Shown one piece after another: positions 28,070 to 48,640 of a DNA stretch of 64,000 nt. The translations under genes were made by a program, and so were the position numbers. The notes below the pieces were generated by a model. It was not told the DNA's origin. It was given only the letters and a program-made list of their open reading frames with translations, and did no database searches. Each line of letters starts with the position of its first letter. Positions within the stretch are counted from its first letter, which is position 1. This stretch comes from Citrus sinensis (taxonomy: Eukaryota; Streptophyta; Magnoliopsida; Sapindales; Rutaceae), in contig NC_068557.1 in assembly GCF_022201045.2 (NCBI RefSeq), positions 28,931,501 through 28,995,500 on the forward strand, given 5' to 3'.

Positions 28070-30672
28070 AGCTCTCGGGTTTCACATGTTAAAATTTTAT
28101 ACAAATCACGGTGCGTATTATTAACACATTCAAATCAAATTTATGCTCGTCTTGGTCATCAGCAAGCTTATGTTAGAAGCTGGGTGATCAACATTGTGGT
28201 TAGAAAGTGACTTCATGGTAGTCATTTGTCCCATTCGTTAATTAGCCGGACCACTTTCTTAATAAATCTTAATTTGGATCAACCTGTCATCAGCTGTTGG
28301 CTTCCCAAAAAAAATTTGATAAGTTGACACAATTTATTATATTTAATAGATTTCCCAAATAATTGCCCGTAATAGTCTCCCTTATGATAACGTATATTCT
28401 TGCTTGGTTGAGTGAGGAGCATTGGGCCGCGTAGTGTGCCATTTTACTGTAGGGTCACCAGCCCATAAAGAAATGATAGGACCGTCACATATTATTGGAT
28501 CTATTTTGATATGTTTTATTGCATTATTGAGCAAGGGCCGTTATATGAACAAACGTTACGGGTTAGAAATGGGCCACCAATTTTTTAACATTTGGTGTTT
28601 CTTCTATATATATATGTTTTTTTTTTTTTTCCTTTCTAAATTTCTGCTTCATCACTCGATCGACTGCCTGCAGCTCTGCAAGTTATAAAAGGTATCATGC
28701 TTACTACAAATGCTCGACGGGTTTTACAAAAGCAGTACAAGCTATTTTCTTCATTTATCTCTCATTTTCTCAGTTGGAAGAATTTTGTTTAGTACAAAGA
28801 AAGCTTTACAAAATCTGGAACCCCTTGTAGTCATGAATTAAAGGTAACAATGGGACAATTATTTGAGTCATTCTTATAAACATTAAAATTAGGTGACTGA
28901 TTGATGGCTAAAAGATTAAGAATGCTTAATATAATCCTAGTCATATACCATCACTAATGAGTACGCGTCATACGATTTATTTATTTTTTTTAAAGGGGCT
29001 TAAGATTTTTAAAAACTCACAAAATCCCAATTCATTAGAGAATTTTTAATCTTTATTATGACATCATCAGTAATTGTCATATTGTATTAGGTCTTGGTTG
29101 ATGTAGAAGTGTGTGAGATTAATTTTTATTAAGTAATCATAAAAATTCACGTTATTTTTAATAGTTTTAAATAAAGAATAAATATGAATAATTAGCCCAT
29201 TAAGTAATAAATATGAATTTAATCTATTAAATCTCCATTAATTATTTAAAATTATTGTACAAAGTACGTCTTTTGAGTTTAGTTATTTAATGTTATAAAG
29301 GTAAAATAATCATATAAAAATTATATTAAAACAAATTCAGTGATAATAATCAAGAGATTAATATAAAGAAAATGATTTGATTTATTAATTATTTAGATAT
29401 CTTCTTTATTTTAAATTTTAAAAAATAATATGAATTTTTAGTATATACATATTTTTAAATGGGATAGACTACGGATGCACATATAGAAGTCATAGGATGA
29501 AGATATCTCCACCGTTACACATTATCATAATGCGAAATGGAAACAAAAAATATATTGAATTCTTGTCATTCTATAAAATCACCCATTCTATTGAGGCTCA
29601 TCGCAACACCGTCACCATACATTCTTTCAAATATCCCAACTAAATTTTTAGTGATTAATATCTGTAGACTTGGAAGACTTGGAAAATGTCTGTAGACTTA
29701 ATTTTGTTAGTTAAGTTTATTTTTTAGCTTAATGTAAATTAAATTTTTAGTGATTAAGTTTTTTTTTTATCTTTTTTAAAAAGTCTAAGTGACATTATTA
29801 AAAGACATTCTTTCAAATATCCCTATCAAATTGATTTATTATCATCTGTATTTAAACTTACTAACTAGTATATTGTTATGACTTTTATCTTTTATATTCT
29901 TTAAATTTACATTATTTACTTTTAAAATCTTTAATGAATATTTTTATATAATACATCATAAACTATAATAAAAATGATTAAAATGTTCTAACTTAGAATA
30001 TTAAGGGATGGTATTTACTTGAGCATAATTTATATTATAATAAAACACTATCTTATTTATATTCTTTGAGATATTTGTCATATACTTAACATTTAAAACT
30101 TTGAGGGCACAAATGTAAAAAGGATATATACAAAATTTTCAGTCTTTTTAAGTTAAAAATAAATAACTTAATATTTATTATTGGAGAATCTGATAAAAAA
30201 TAAAAATATCATTTAAATTTAAATATTTAATTATACTTAAAGCTTAAACTAATTTAAATCCTATAATACGTAGACGTGGGATCAAACTGTTGTTCTTTTC
30301 CAATGTCTTTCAACTTGTTTCTCTCACCTATTTACCAAAAGTATAAAGTTTTAATTCTACGTGATATAATAAAAGTACAAAATAGTTTTTCCATATCTTG
30401 ATAATTAATTACGTGGAGATTTTTAAACCTCACTTTTTTTCTTATTTCAAAATCCGCCACGTTTTCTAAAAATAATTATAATAAATTCGAATTATTTTCA
30501 GAAAATATAAGTAAAAAGGCACTTTGGTTAATGAATTAATTAAATGCTTCCCACAATTTTTCTCTTTTTTCTTGTTTTTTGGGCTTAGGACTTTTGACAA
30601 TCTTTGAACTGTACGTAATGATAAAAAAATTTAAGATTACTTTATTTTGACTATTTTGCCCTTATAACATAA
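28070..30672. other. Gene-free AT-rich region
   Basis: 2.6 kb of AT-rich sequence. A segment at about 29330-29520 resembles 23520-23770 (shared ATATCTCCACC/ATATCACCACC end), so a dispersed repeat is present. No gene, RNA gene or bounded element recognised. Confidence 0.5.
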
Positions 30673-31398
30673 TATAATCAAGAGAAATTATCATTACACC
30701 ACCTCTCTTTTACCTTATATTCATTCAACCATCACAAAATTCTAACATGTTCTTTGCACCATATTTCTTTTTAAATTTTATCAATTAGTCACTTTTGCAC
30801 TAAGACCGTTAAATAATTTAAATTAATGATAATTTTACGCTTAAATAATTTAAAAGATCATTTTATCCTATAAAAACTTTGAAAAATAAAAGATTTATAA
30901 TTATAAAAATACTCCTAAATTTAATAAAAAAATAGATCCCAAATAGAACAATTGATTTTTATTAAATTTAGATTTTACAAAATTTTAACAATTAATTTTA
31001 TTAAAAACTTTAATTTTACAAAATTTTAATAAAAATAACGAATTTATTTATTAGAAATTATAAATTTTCAAAATTTTATTAAAATACTTGAATTTATTTA
31101 TTAAAAATAAATGCTACAATTATTTTTATAATTTTAAGATTTATTTTTATTAAATTTAGGAGTATTTTTATTATAATTTTTTATATATTAAATTTTTTAT
31201 AAATAAAATAATCTTTTAATTTATTTATGGGTGAAATTTTTATTTTATTTAAATTATTTAACGGTGTTAGTGCAAAAGTAATTAATTGATACAAATTTAA
31301 AAAATATATATGGTGCAAAGAATATGTTAAAATTTGTAATGATTGGATGAATATAAGGTAAAAAAGAGGTGGTGTAATGATAATTTCTCTATAATCAA
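30673..31398. mobile_element. Foldback Mutator-like MITE
   Basis: Element 30682-31389 (708 bp) with perfect 9-bp flanks TATAATCAA (30673-30681 and 31390-31398). It starts GAGAAATTATCATTACACCA and ends with the inverse. The inverted repeat extends far inward (CCATCACAAAATTCTAACAT, GGTGCAAAGAA, CTAAATTTAATAAAAA are mirrored), so most of the element is one long hairpin. AT-rich, no coding sequence. Confidence 0.88.
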
Positions 31399-31584
31399 AT
31401 TGACACAAGAAACATATATTAGTGCATCTAATAAATTTACTTTTATGACCTAAAATCTAATATTTTACATGAAATCCAATAATTATGATACATAATAAAA
31501 AATGATACAAATTTATCAACACAAAATTTCAGAAGTATCATGTTATAAATATATTTTGTTCGTTTAATTGATGATTGATAATCA

Positions 31585-32130
31585 TGCTAATAAAGTAGTT
31601 TTCGTACATAATTTAGAAACAAAGAAATTTCTTATCAAATAAAAAGAAATTGAAGTTAAAAGTACTATTTTGGAAATTTGACATTTTATAAAATATTAAT
31701 ATTAAATTGATGCTAAAGCAACCTTAGCGAAACTTAATAAAGAAATCCTTCTTCATTTAAATTTCCCATTTTCTGATTAGTTTAAAAATAAATATAGAGA
31801 GAAAAAGATGGACGACCGAGCGTCAGAGCAGAGGCCTCCAAATTGACCAAATTCTACGGTTTGGTTCGGTACACGTCTTCCATTATCTGAGTGCTTAACA
31901 GTCGTGTGGAAAGACACTAACACCGTAACACGCGCTATCTTTATCTCTTGGACTTTTGGCACCCGTCGCCTTCTCATCCTTTCTGGAGCCACAAAATGAA
32001 ACTCTTACACCAATCCATACTATTCTACGTCAAGACTTCAAGGTAAAACCTTCAAAAAAAAAGAAAAGAAAACAATGATTTCCTTCTTCGTCACTTCTAC
32101 TCTTGCAAATGGAAATTTCCCATAAATATT
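31585..32130 (+). promoter_or_regulatory. CRK upstream region, duplicated at 12.15 kb
   Basis: Directly precedes the CRK at 32276 and matches 12151-12711 over its length, with small insertions and deletions. The match stops 145 bp before the ATG. It contains CGTCAAGACTTCAAG/GTAAAACC, a possible 5'-UTR exon end. Conservation between the copies is high even in noncoding sequence, indicating a segmental duplication within the cluster. Confidence 0.75.
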
Positions 32131-32275
32131 TTCTCTGAAAAGAAAGAAGTAATGTTCGTTGCTTATTGGTGATAACATGACAAAGTTGGTGGAAATACTC
32201 GAGCAGGGGCTAGTGCGTTCGGGTCAAAGCTGGAGGTCTGAGGTTAATTTTTCTGTGTCACAAGTTCTCTAACTT

Positions 32276-35218
<2,943 letters not shown>

Positions 35219-35786
35219 TGTTATTAATGAGATGAAATTATTCATCATTTTTGTGCTGCTATTTATTTGTACTCCAAAGTACACTGTTACCACAGACAGG
35301 GCAAACGCATTGGGAACTGCCAACAATCATTATCTTCCTGATGGGAAAAGAAATACAAATAAACCCTGAAATTTATATATCATTGACTTATTTGTTGTTT
35401 AATGTTTATGTGTTTTGAGTCTTTTGATCTCCCTCGTCCAACCGCAGAGCAGTTCCGATTCCATTAAATGAATTTGAAACTTAAGATAGCCGCCGCATAA
35501 CGAATAGGACAGGCAAATTTTGACCAGAGGTTCTCAGATGTACAACATATAACAAGGCGATGCAATGATTAGGAGGTAACAATATTTTTAAAGAATAAGG
35601 CAAATAAGATGTGTTGAACCCGTTTTTGTTGTGATATCTATTGCCGGTTTACCAAATTAGTGCACTACTGTTTTCTTTAGCATGTAGTAAACTTTCATAT
35701 ATAAAATTTGTTTCTCTTTCTCTTTCTGTTTCAACGTTATCAAAAGAATTTCAAAGAATATAATTGTCAAATTAACAAGTCCGTCA
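35219..35786. other. 3' flank of CRK
   Basis: 3' untranslated region and AT-rich spacer up to the solo LTR. No gene seen. Confidence 0.5.
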
Positions 35787-38333
35787 GCTAATGTAACACC
35801 CCAAAAATTTACCCACGAAAGCACAAGGATAAAATTGAAATGAAACCTCACATCATTTATGTTTATTAATAAACTTCAAGATAAGCAATCATTATTCATA
35901 TTTCAACTGAATCCTTACATAAAACATCTGAGATAAAGTCTCCAAAGAAAAGTCTCTAATCCAAAATAAAAAGTCTTGCCAAATTTAATTTTTAAAGCAA
36001 CTCCAAAGATACACTAAAAAAAAAATCTTCACCTAAGTACCCAAGCCACATCTCTAATCAATCTGCAAAATATTGGAGACGAGAGGTGAGCCGTCAACTC
36101 AGTAAGCAAATCCATGCACAATATTTGAAAACCTTTTTCATTATACCTTTAAACAATTTAATATCATCTTATAATAACATTTTCATTTAGCATAAGGGAT
36201 GGATTGGTGTAAGAGCATTAAAAACATTAAAATATTTATAAAAACATTAAAACATAAATATTTGGTAGGTCATACCTCGTAGTCATCATCATTCATCATT
36301 TAGGGTACTATATCCCGCATTATTCCTCATTCGGGATATTATACCCCGCAATGTTCATAACATCATTGCGCACAAGATCATCATCATACTAGTAAGGTGG
36401 CCATAGCATTACATCACATCATAACATTAGCATCACATACATTACTACAAACTGTGAGCCAAAACATTTTTGAATCCATCTTACATCCTTTCATAAATAG
36501 CATTTAAAGTCTCTTAAAACATTTAAAAACCTTTCTTTGATCATTTAATTCTGTTAGAAAATTCTTTAAGAAAAATTTTATTTAAGAAAACTAATTTCTT
36601 AAGAAAAAATCATTTTAAAATACCTTTTTATAAATTCATTTAAAATTGTTTTTATTTTACAAAATTCTTTTAAATATTTTAGAAATCAGTTTTGTAAAAA
36701 TTTTCATTTAAACATAATTTCATAACATAAACTGCATTTATTATAAAGCACATCATGCATGAATTTACTTATCTCGATCCGCAGCAATCAACTCAATACC
36801 TCAAGAACAAACCAACGAGCTCACTCATGTCCTATAATCATCATAAAAATATCCTTATCAATATTTTCTCTAACTTTAAATATAATCTCAATCATCCTTA
36901 AATGATAGGCACTTATACTAGCTCAATACTTATACATATTCTAAACATAAATATGAGTATCTTGCACATGCTGATTTTTAATAACCTATACACATATCAG
37001 ATTACTATGAAAATTTATAGAGGTACTGTAAACATGCATAGCATTGCATACAAAATTTCACAAAAATCAACACAAGTGAAAATCAAATCAAAATATTGAC
37101 ATTTCACCAAAGTAACAAAATTGTCCAGCATTGACCAAAACATACCTTTTACCACTTAGGAAATTCATAAAATAGTCTCTAGTACTCGAAATAATCCATT
37201 TCTCTTTCTAATTACAATAAACACATTCAAAAAGCATATATTAAAATTCAATATTTTGACACCTTAAACTATTTTAAAAGCGTTTTATTTCCGAGAACAT
37301 CTAACATGTCCAAAAAAATTCCAGATTTGATGACATAATTTTAAAAATTCATATCTTTTATTTTACAGGCCCAAAAATCGCGATTCTAGCTTTTAAAGAC
37401 AGAGAAAGATTGAAATTTCATATCAAATCCTAACATGGCATATAATGTTCATAAATTAGCTCAAACTGTTACATGCTCCAGCTTCTGCAATTCTGGAAAA
37501 TAGTTTTCAGATCTGCAGCAGCCGTAGGTTATGATTTTTAATAATTTAACTATAATGAATAAAATCACGAAATTAAATACCCAGTTATGCGAGATATAGA
37601 TCTGTTGATAAAAAAATCGCCATAATTTTAAAGATGTAACCTTACAGAAAAATTTCCAGAAGTGAGAACTGCTGCTGAAAATTGGAATTTTCCAGCACCA
37701 GTAACCCAATTTCGAAAAAGATCATAACAATTTGCATACTCAGAGGATTTCAACACAAAACCTATCAATGGAAAGCCTAGGATGTCTAGTTCCATGATTT
37801 ATAAACGTATTCATGTGATTCTAAATAAAGAAAACGATTTGAAGCAAAGAATGCACACTGTTCATATCATCAAAGTATTACAAACACACATATATTACCC
37901 AAATCATACTACAAGTAATTAAAGGCAGATAATTAATAAAAACAATTCATATAAGTCAAAGAAATATTTAATACCTTAAGGTAAAGACCAAGAAAAGAAG
38001 TTATAAAACTTTATTTTCCTTCTCCAAAAACTTATGTTTCTTTCTTTTTTTTTTTCCTTGGGTTTGTAAGGGTGTAGAAAATATAAGACGTCTTTCTCTT
38101 AAAAAGACGACTTTCTCTTAAATACTTTTGGTAATTAATAAATATTTTAAAAAAATAAAAAGTAAGAAAACGTGAGTTTTAAGAAAATTTCTTTTTTAAT
38201 AAAAGTTAATAATCTATGTAACTTATTTAAAACAAATTGATAAGCTTTACTCACACACAAACAACCAATAATAACTATCCTATCCAATTTAATAAGGGTA
38301 AAAGAGGAAACAAATAACGGGTGTTGCAGCTAA
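35787..38333. mobile_element. Solo LTR of a retrotransposon
   Basis: Element 35792-38328 (2537 bp) beginning TGTAACACCCC and ending GGGTGTTGCA, the TG...CA ends of an LTR, with perfect 5-bp duplication GCTAA (35787-35791 and 38329-38333). No internal domain or second LTR is seen, so it looks like a solo LTR left by LTR-LTR recombination. The length suggests a Ty3/Gypsy family with long LTRs; that family call is inference. The perfect target duplication suggests moderate or young age. Confidence 0.8.
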
Positions 38334-39566
38334 GGTATATATGCTGCTCTAGTTTAACCCAGGGCGAGCTAGTAATATGATTCTTGAGATGCAATTGATA
38401 TTCCTAAATTGTCTTTCCACCTTGTTCAGTAGGTGGAATTCTAGATGCAGTGCGATTGACTTTCAAATTCTAAAATTATATTAGGGTAAGTAAACTGCTA
38501 AATTTTATGATTTTTTTTTATAAAGATTTTATAAACTGCTAACCAGGCGCAACAATGTCATTTAATTGAAAATTTATGCATTTTTATAGTAAGCGGGCGG
38601 TCAATTTAGGACGCTTACAATCCAATTTATGGTTCCTATGATATTTCGGTAAACTTTTTTATTTAATTATAGACCAATTCAAACTTGCATAAATAGTTTA
38701 TATCAATAATGTTATCTTTCAATCAGATCCAGCTCCCGAGATCGGTATCGGTTGTTAATTTATACTCCCACCAGCATGTGCAGCGGAGCTTACATCTAGA
38801 AGATAATGGCCCGTAAATTGTTTAAGACGCCGCCTGCTTTTGGCTAAATTAAAAATCTATGATAAATCATATTATATAATAAAGAAAAGGGTTAATAACA
38901 CAGGGGTTCCTAATTTTTACAATTTCACAAATAAGGACAGAATGCCCATCCCTTATAAACAGAAGTCCCTATTAAAATTTAGTTACATGCATGCTATTGG
39001 TCAAAAACTCAAGATTCAACACCATGTGAATAACTTTGGCCATTTTTCTTCGACCTACGGATTTATTTGATACGAACAGACAAAGTATGTCCTCATGAAA
39101 ATATAAACAATTAGCCAATCCAATGATATTATCTCAATTATTTTAAAAAAATAATATTATCTCAATAAAATGTATATAAATATGGGATAAATAAAACTCC
39201 GCGTTTGGCAGGGAAAAGATATTGACACGGTCCATATCAGCTTGCTTGTCTTCAACAACTTCTGTCCCCATCAGCTCTCTTTTACATATATTTGAAAAGT
39301 CCAATACGCTTGCATGGTCAAGACTTGATGAATATAAAAACTAAAATATATGACGTTTTTGTGTTTAATAAGGTAGAAAGAAGCGAGCTTGATATATACA
39401 AATAACATAGATGCATCTTTCACATCGTGGAAAGTTCTTAGGCTTTGAATACGTAGTCGCTAGCTGATCACCACGCACTTTATAATTAGTTTTCCATTTT
39501 ATCATCAGTCTTGCTTTGTATAAATTCTTATCTTACGGGATCGGAGGCTAATTAAAGGGTGTTCCA
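38334..39566. other. Upstream region of CRK at 39.6 kb
   Basis: AT-rich spacer, no gene. A GTCAA W-box core occurs near 39318 (GGTCAAGACTTGATG). Confidence 0.5.
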
Positions 39567-42721
<3,155 letters not shown>

Positions 42722-44380
42722 TATTGTGAATTGGCCTCATTTTTAAGCTTTTTAATTTACAGTTATTATTGTTTGTTGTGAGGAGACCATCCATCTATTC
42801 TGTCTATACCTATTTGCTTTCTAAAATTATCTTCCTTCATTTGAATTTCCTTTTCTTTATTGCTTCACAAATTAAATATTAGCGATAATGAGTAATTTTT
42901 AGCGAGGGATCTTTAAGTCGTTAAAATATGAGATAAGATAAAATTAAAAAAAAATATAAAAAAATTCAATCAATCGCGTATGTTCTCAATATTTCAACTT
43001 TGAAGAAACGATCACAAATCAATTTAGCGCAGGATTTAAAGCATAAACCCTTTTATCTTTTAACTAGTCTTCACTAAATAGGTAAGTTCAAAGTCAAAAT
43101 TGGGAAGGATTTTTTGAAGAAAAAAATAATAATAATAGAGTAAAATACAAACAAACGAACTGAAGGACCACGGCACTCGCTTCTGCAACTGCAAATTCCC
43201 AGGAGGTGAAAGCACAAAGATCACACAACCCAGTGCAAGCCAGATTCCAAGGTCTGATTATTCGCTCACGGTGCTAAGAAGCCCGATCCAATTAGATGCA
43301 TTACACACGTTTTTCCTCCGGTAGACATGAGCAATAGAAGAATTAATGGTTCGACTTGCAAGCTGCAGTTTACATAGTTACTAAAGATTAAAGGATATGA
43401 AAAAGAACATGAATCTACTTTTGCTTTTCCCAGCTTTGCACTATGGATAAATATGTATAAATCATAGATAGTATTATACATTCCATGTTGGAGGCTGACA
43501 CTGAATTATGGTAGGACAGTTGTAGTTGAAAAGTTACAGTTAAAGTGTTTAGTAAATACTTACAGTTATAAATTAAAAGTTAAATTAATTTTGTGTCATA
43601 TGTAAATAATGAAAAATTAATAATATAATTTATTATTTTCTATCAAAATTATCATCTAAAACATGTATGTATCTTATGTTATCAATTTTTATTTCATAAT
43701 AATAGATTTTTTTATTTTTTTTTTTAAGGTCCAACATTGGCCTATATTTCTTGGTCCAACCCTTTTGTTGACCCCCGTTTCAAGTTCCAACAAAATCTTT
43801 TAAGGTAAATATAACGCTGAGCGTTTATCCTCCGCAGCTGAGGCCTTAGAGGCATCCTCGAGGAGCTCCTTAACTTCAACAGCTATAGGAAAGAGTAAAA
43901 GAACGGAATTGGTTTGTCAGAATATTGACTAATAGATTAATATAATTATACGTTAATTGAACAAAGCGTCTCTGGCTAACTAACCACAGACGGCAGAGGC
44001 ACCAGTTGCCACCTTTTCTATAGCGACAACTTCTTGACGTTTGCAGCCATAATCTTCTTCTTTTTTTTCTTTTTCAATTTTTTTAAGTGTCAAGTCTCAC
44101 CAAATAAATACAACGGCGTAATCAAACAAAAGAGTAAGACACATCAGCTAAGCAATCTGCCAGTAGAAACCCCTAATTCTAAATTTTAAAACAAAAATAA
44201 GCAGTCAAAGATAGCTGCATTGACAACTATATAAATATTTAAAGAATAAAAATATATGTTCTACAGGTGCCTTATGGCAAAAGGAGACGCGTCTGTACTC
44301 ACTCCAACCCAATGAAACTATCAAATATCCATAATCATGTTGCTCAAAATAATCCTGTGTGTCAAAACAAAGCAACAAAA
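42722..44380. other. Spacer between two CRK genes
   Basis: AT-rich. I see no gene. A frame upstream of 44381 is continuous with the next CRK but lacks signal-peptide character until ATG 44381. Confidence 0.5.
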
Positions 44381-47236
<2,856 letters not shown>

Positions 47237-48002
47237 TAAGATTGTTGATTGATTAAAGCATTTTGTTCATTTTAATCAACACAAGACTGCTCTGTGAATT
47301 TTACAAATTTTTTTGACTTGCAAATACATCTCGTGCCATTGCTTGTGTAAAGAGTTCTTCCAGTATAAATTATTTGTTTATTGTACAAAGGTAGAAGCTA
47401 GTTTCTCCGGGCTTATGATCATTAGGTTCTGTCGGGCTCCTTTATGCAACTTTGTTCACTTCCAGGTTTATGCCATTTTATTTTTAAGAAAAAGTACCCG
47501 TTCTGTGATTTCAGGCCTAGGTTATATCAGTATGTCTCCAGTTTTGATGACTTCTTACAATGGCTCCACATATGTTGGAAAAGTTTGCATAAACAAAAAT
47601 AACTTTTATGAAATTAATATCAGTAAAAACTTGATTCATAGTTCACCTCTGCAGCGCATGGCTCTTCCACTCTCCATTACAGAAGTTAAGAACTTGTGTT
47701 CGTTGCTCAAGCAGCGAAAATGAAATGAACCAGAAAAAAATAACAGTTCCCTGGATTGGCATAGTCTAACTTTCTTATTAAACAATGACCATCCGTTGTC
47801 CACAAGCTAGAAGATTAAAAGAAGCTTTAGCACTGCCACAGTCACGCCAGTTGCAGCCACTGGAGATGGTGATAATCTTTTAACACCTATTATCAAATAA
47901 ACTACTACGTAAATACAGAATAAGTAACAAAAATAAAAGTAAAAGGGCGGTCAGCCGGTCACATTACTCACTTTTAGTAGAGATGTTGAATAAAATTGAA
48001 AA
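47237..48002. other. 3' flank of CRK
   Basis: A 136-residue frame (47313-47723) is open here, but no domain, signal or exon pattern supports it. I regard it as untranslated or intergenic. Confidence 0.45.
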
Positions 48003-48640
48003 CCGTGGTGCTACATGCTACAACTTGACCCATAAATTTCCCATTCTCTTTTACTTCCAACAGTGGTTCTAAAAGTCATCAATTGATCATTCAAGCATTT
48101 GCCACAGACACTCCTACTGATATCTCCATTACACTGAGCCATGCAATACCTCTTCCCACTTTTTTCTGCATCCAAAACCGCAGTCCCAGACATTAGACGC
48201 CATCTTGGAGTTGTAATTGCAAGTTCAGTTATCAGGATAAATCCTCTTGCAATCACAAACGGATAATCAAAGTTGGTTTCATTGGCCTTGCCCAGTTAAC
48301 TTTGATCCCAAACACCAAAAAAAAAAATCCTTATCTGAACAGCGAAGAAAACACCATTTGAAGCAAATTTTAACCTTTTTGCTCTGTGAACACTCACCGA
48401 AGGCTACATTAATGGACTCCTTGGTACAATTAGCAGAAGCTGGGGCAGAAATATCTCCTCTACCTTGTACAAGACAGTAAATTCTGCTTGAGCTTTTCCC
48501 TTCTGTTGTGTTGTAGAAACCATTCTGAAGAGATCCTTTTGCAGACAGAATTTAAATGATTGTTGAGACTGGTCCCGAATGCACTTTCAGAAGTAGAATT
48601 GTAAGTTTCTGAACATTCCTAACACTGGCATTAGCAATTT
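48003..48640 (-). pseudogene. DUF26 secretory-protein fragment, decayed
   Basis: Antisense relic of a DUF26 gene. From about 48560 downward the frame reads GFYNTTEGKSSSRIYCLVQG, the start of a first DUF26 domain, then SANCTKESINVAFGECSQSK. Further down, 48256-48011 encodes CNGDISRSVCGKCL, a clean C-X8-C-X2-C motif of a second DUF26 domain, then a stop after YGSSCSM. The segment between the two motifs is mostly missing or scrambled, and the first motif has lost its leading cysteine. The wording is closer to secreted DUF26 proteins (CRRSP55-like) than to the neighbouring CRKs, so it came from another branch of the family. Confidence 0.7.

Noticed and set aside
44267-44380. Longer start for the CRK at 44381
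   Set aside because: The extra 38 residues are basic and hydrophilic and would bury the signal peptide.
47313-47723. 136-aa frame downstream of a CRK
   Set aside because: No recognisable domain; lies where a 3' untranslated region is expected.
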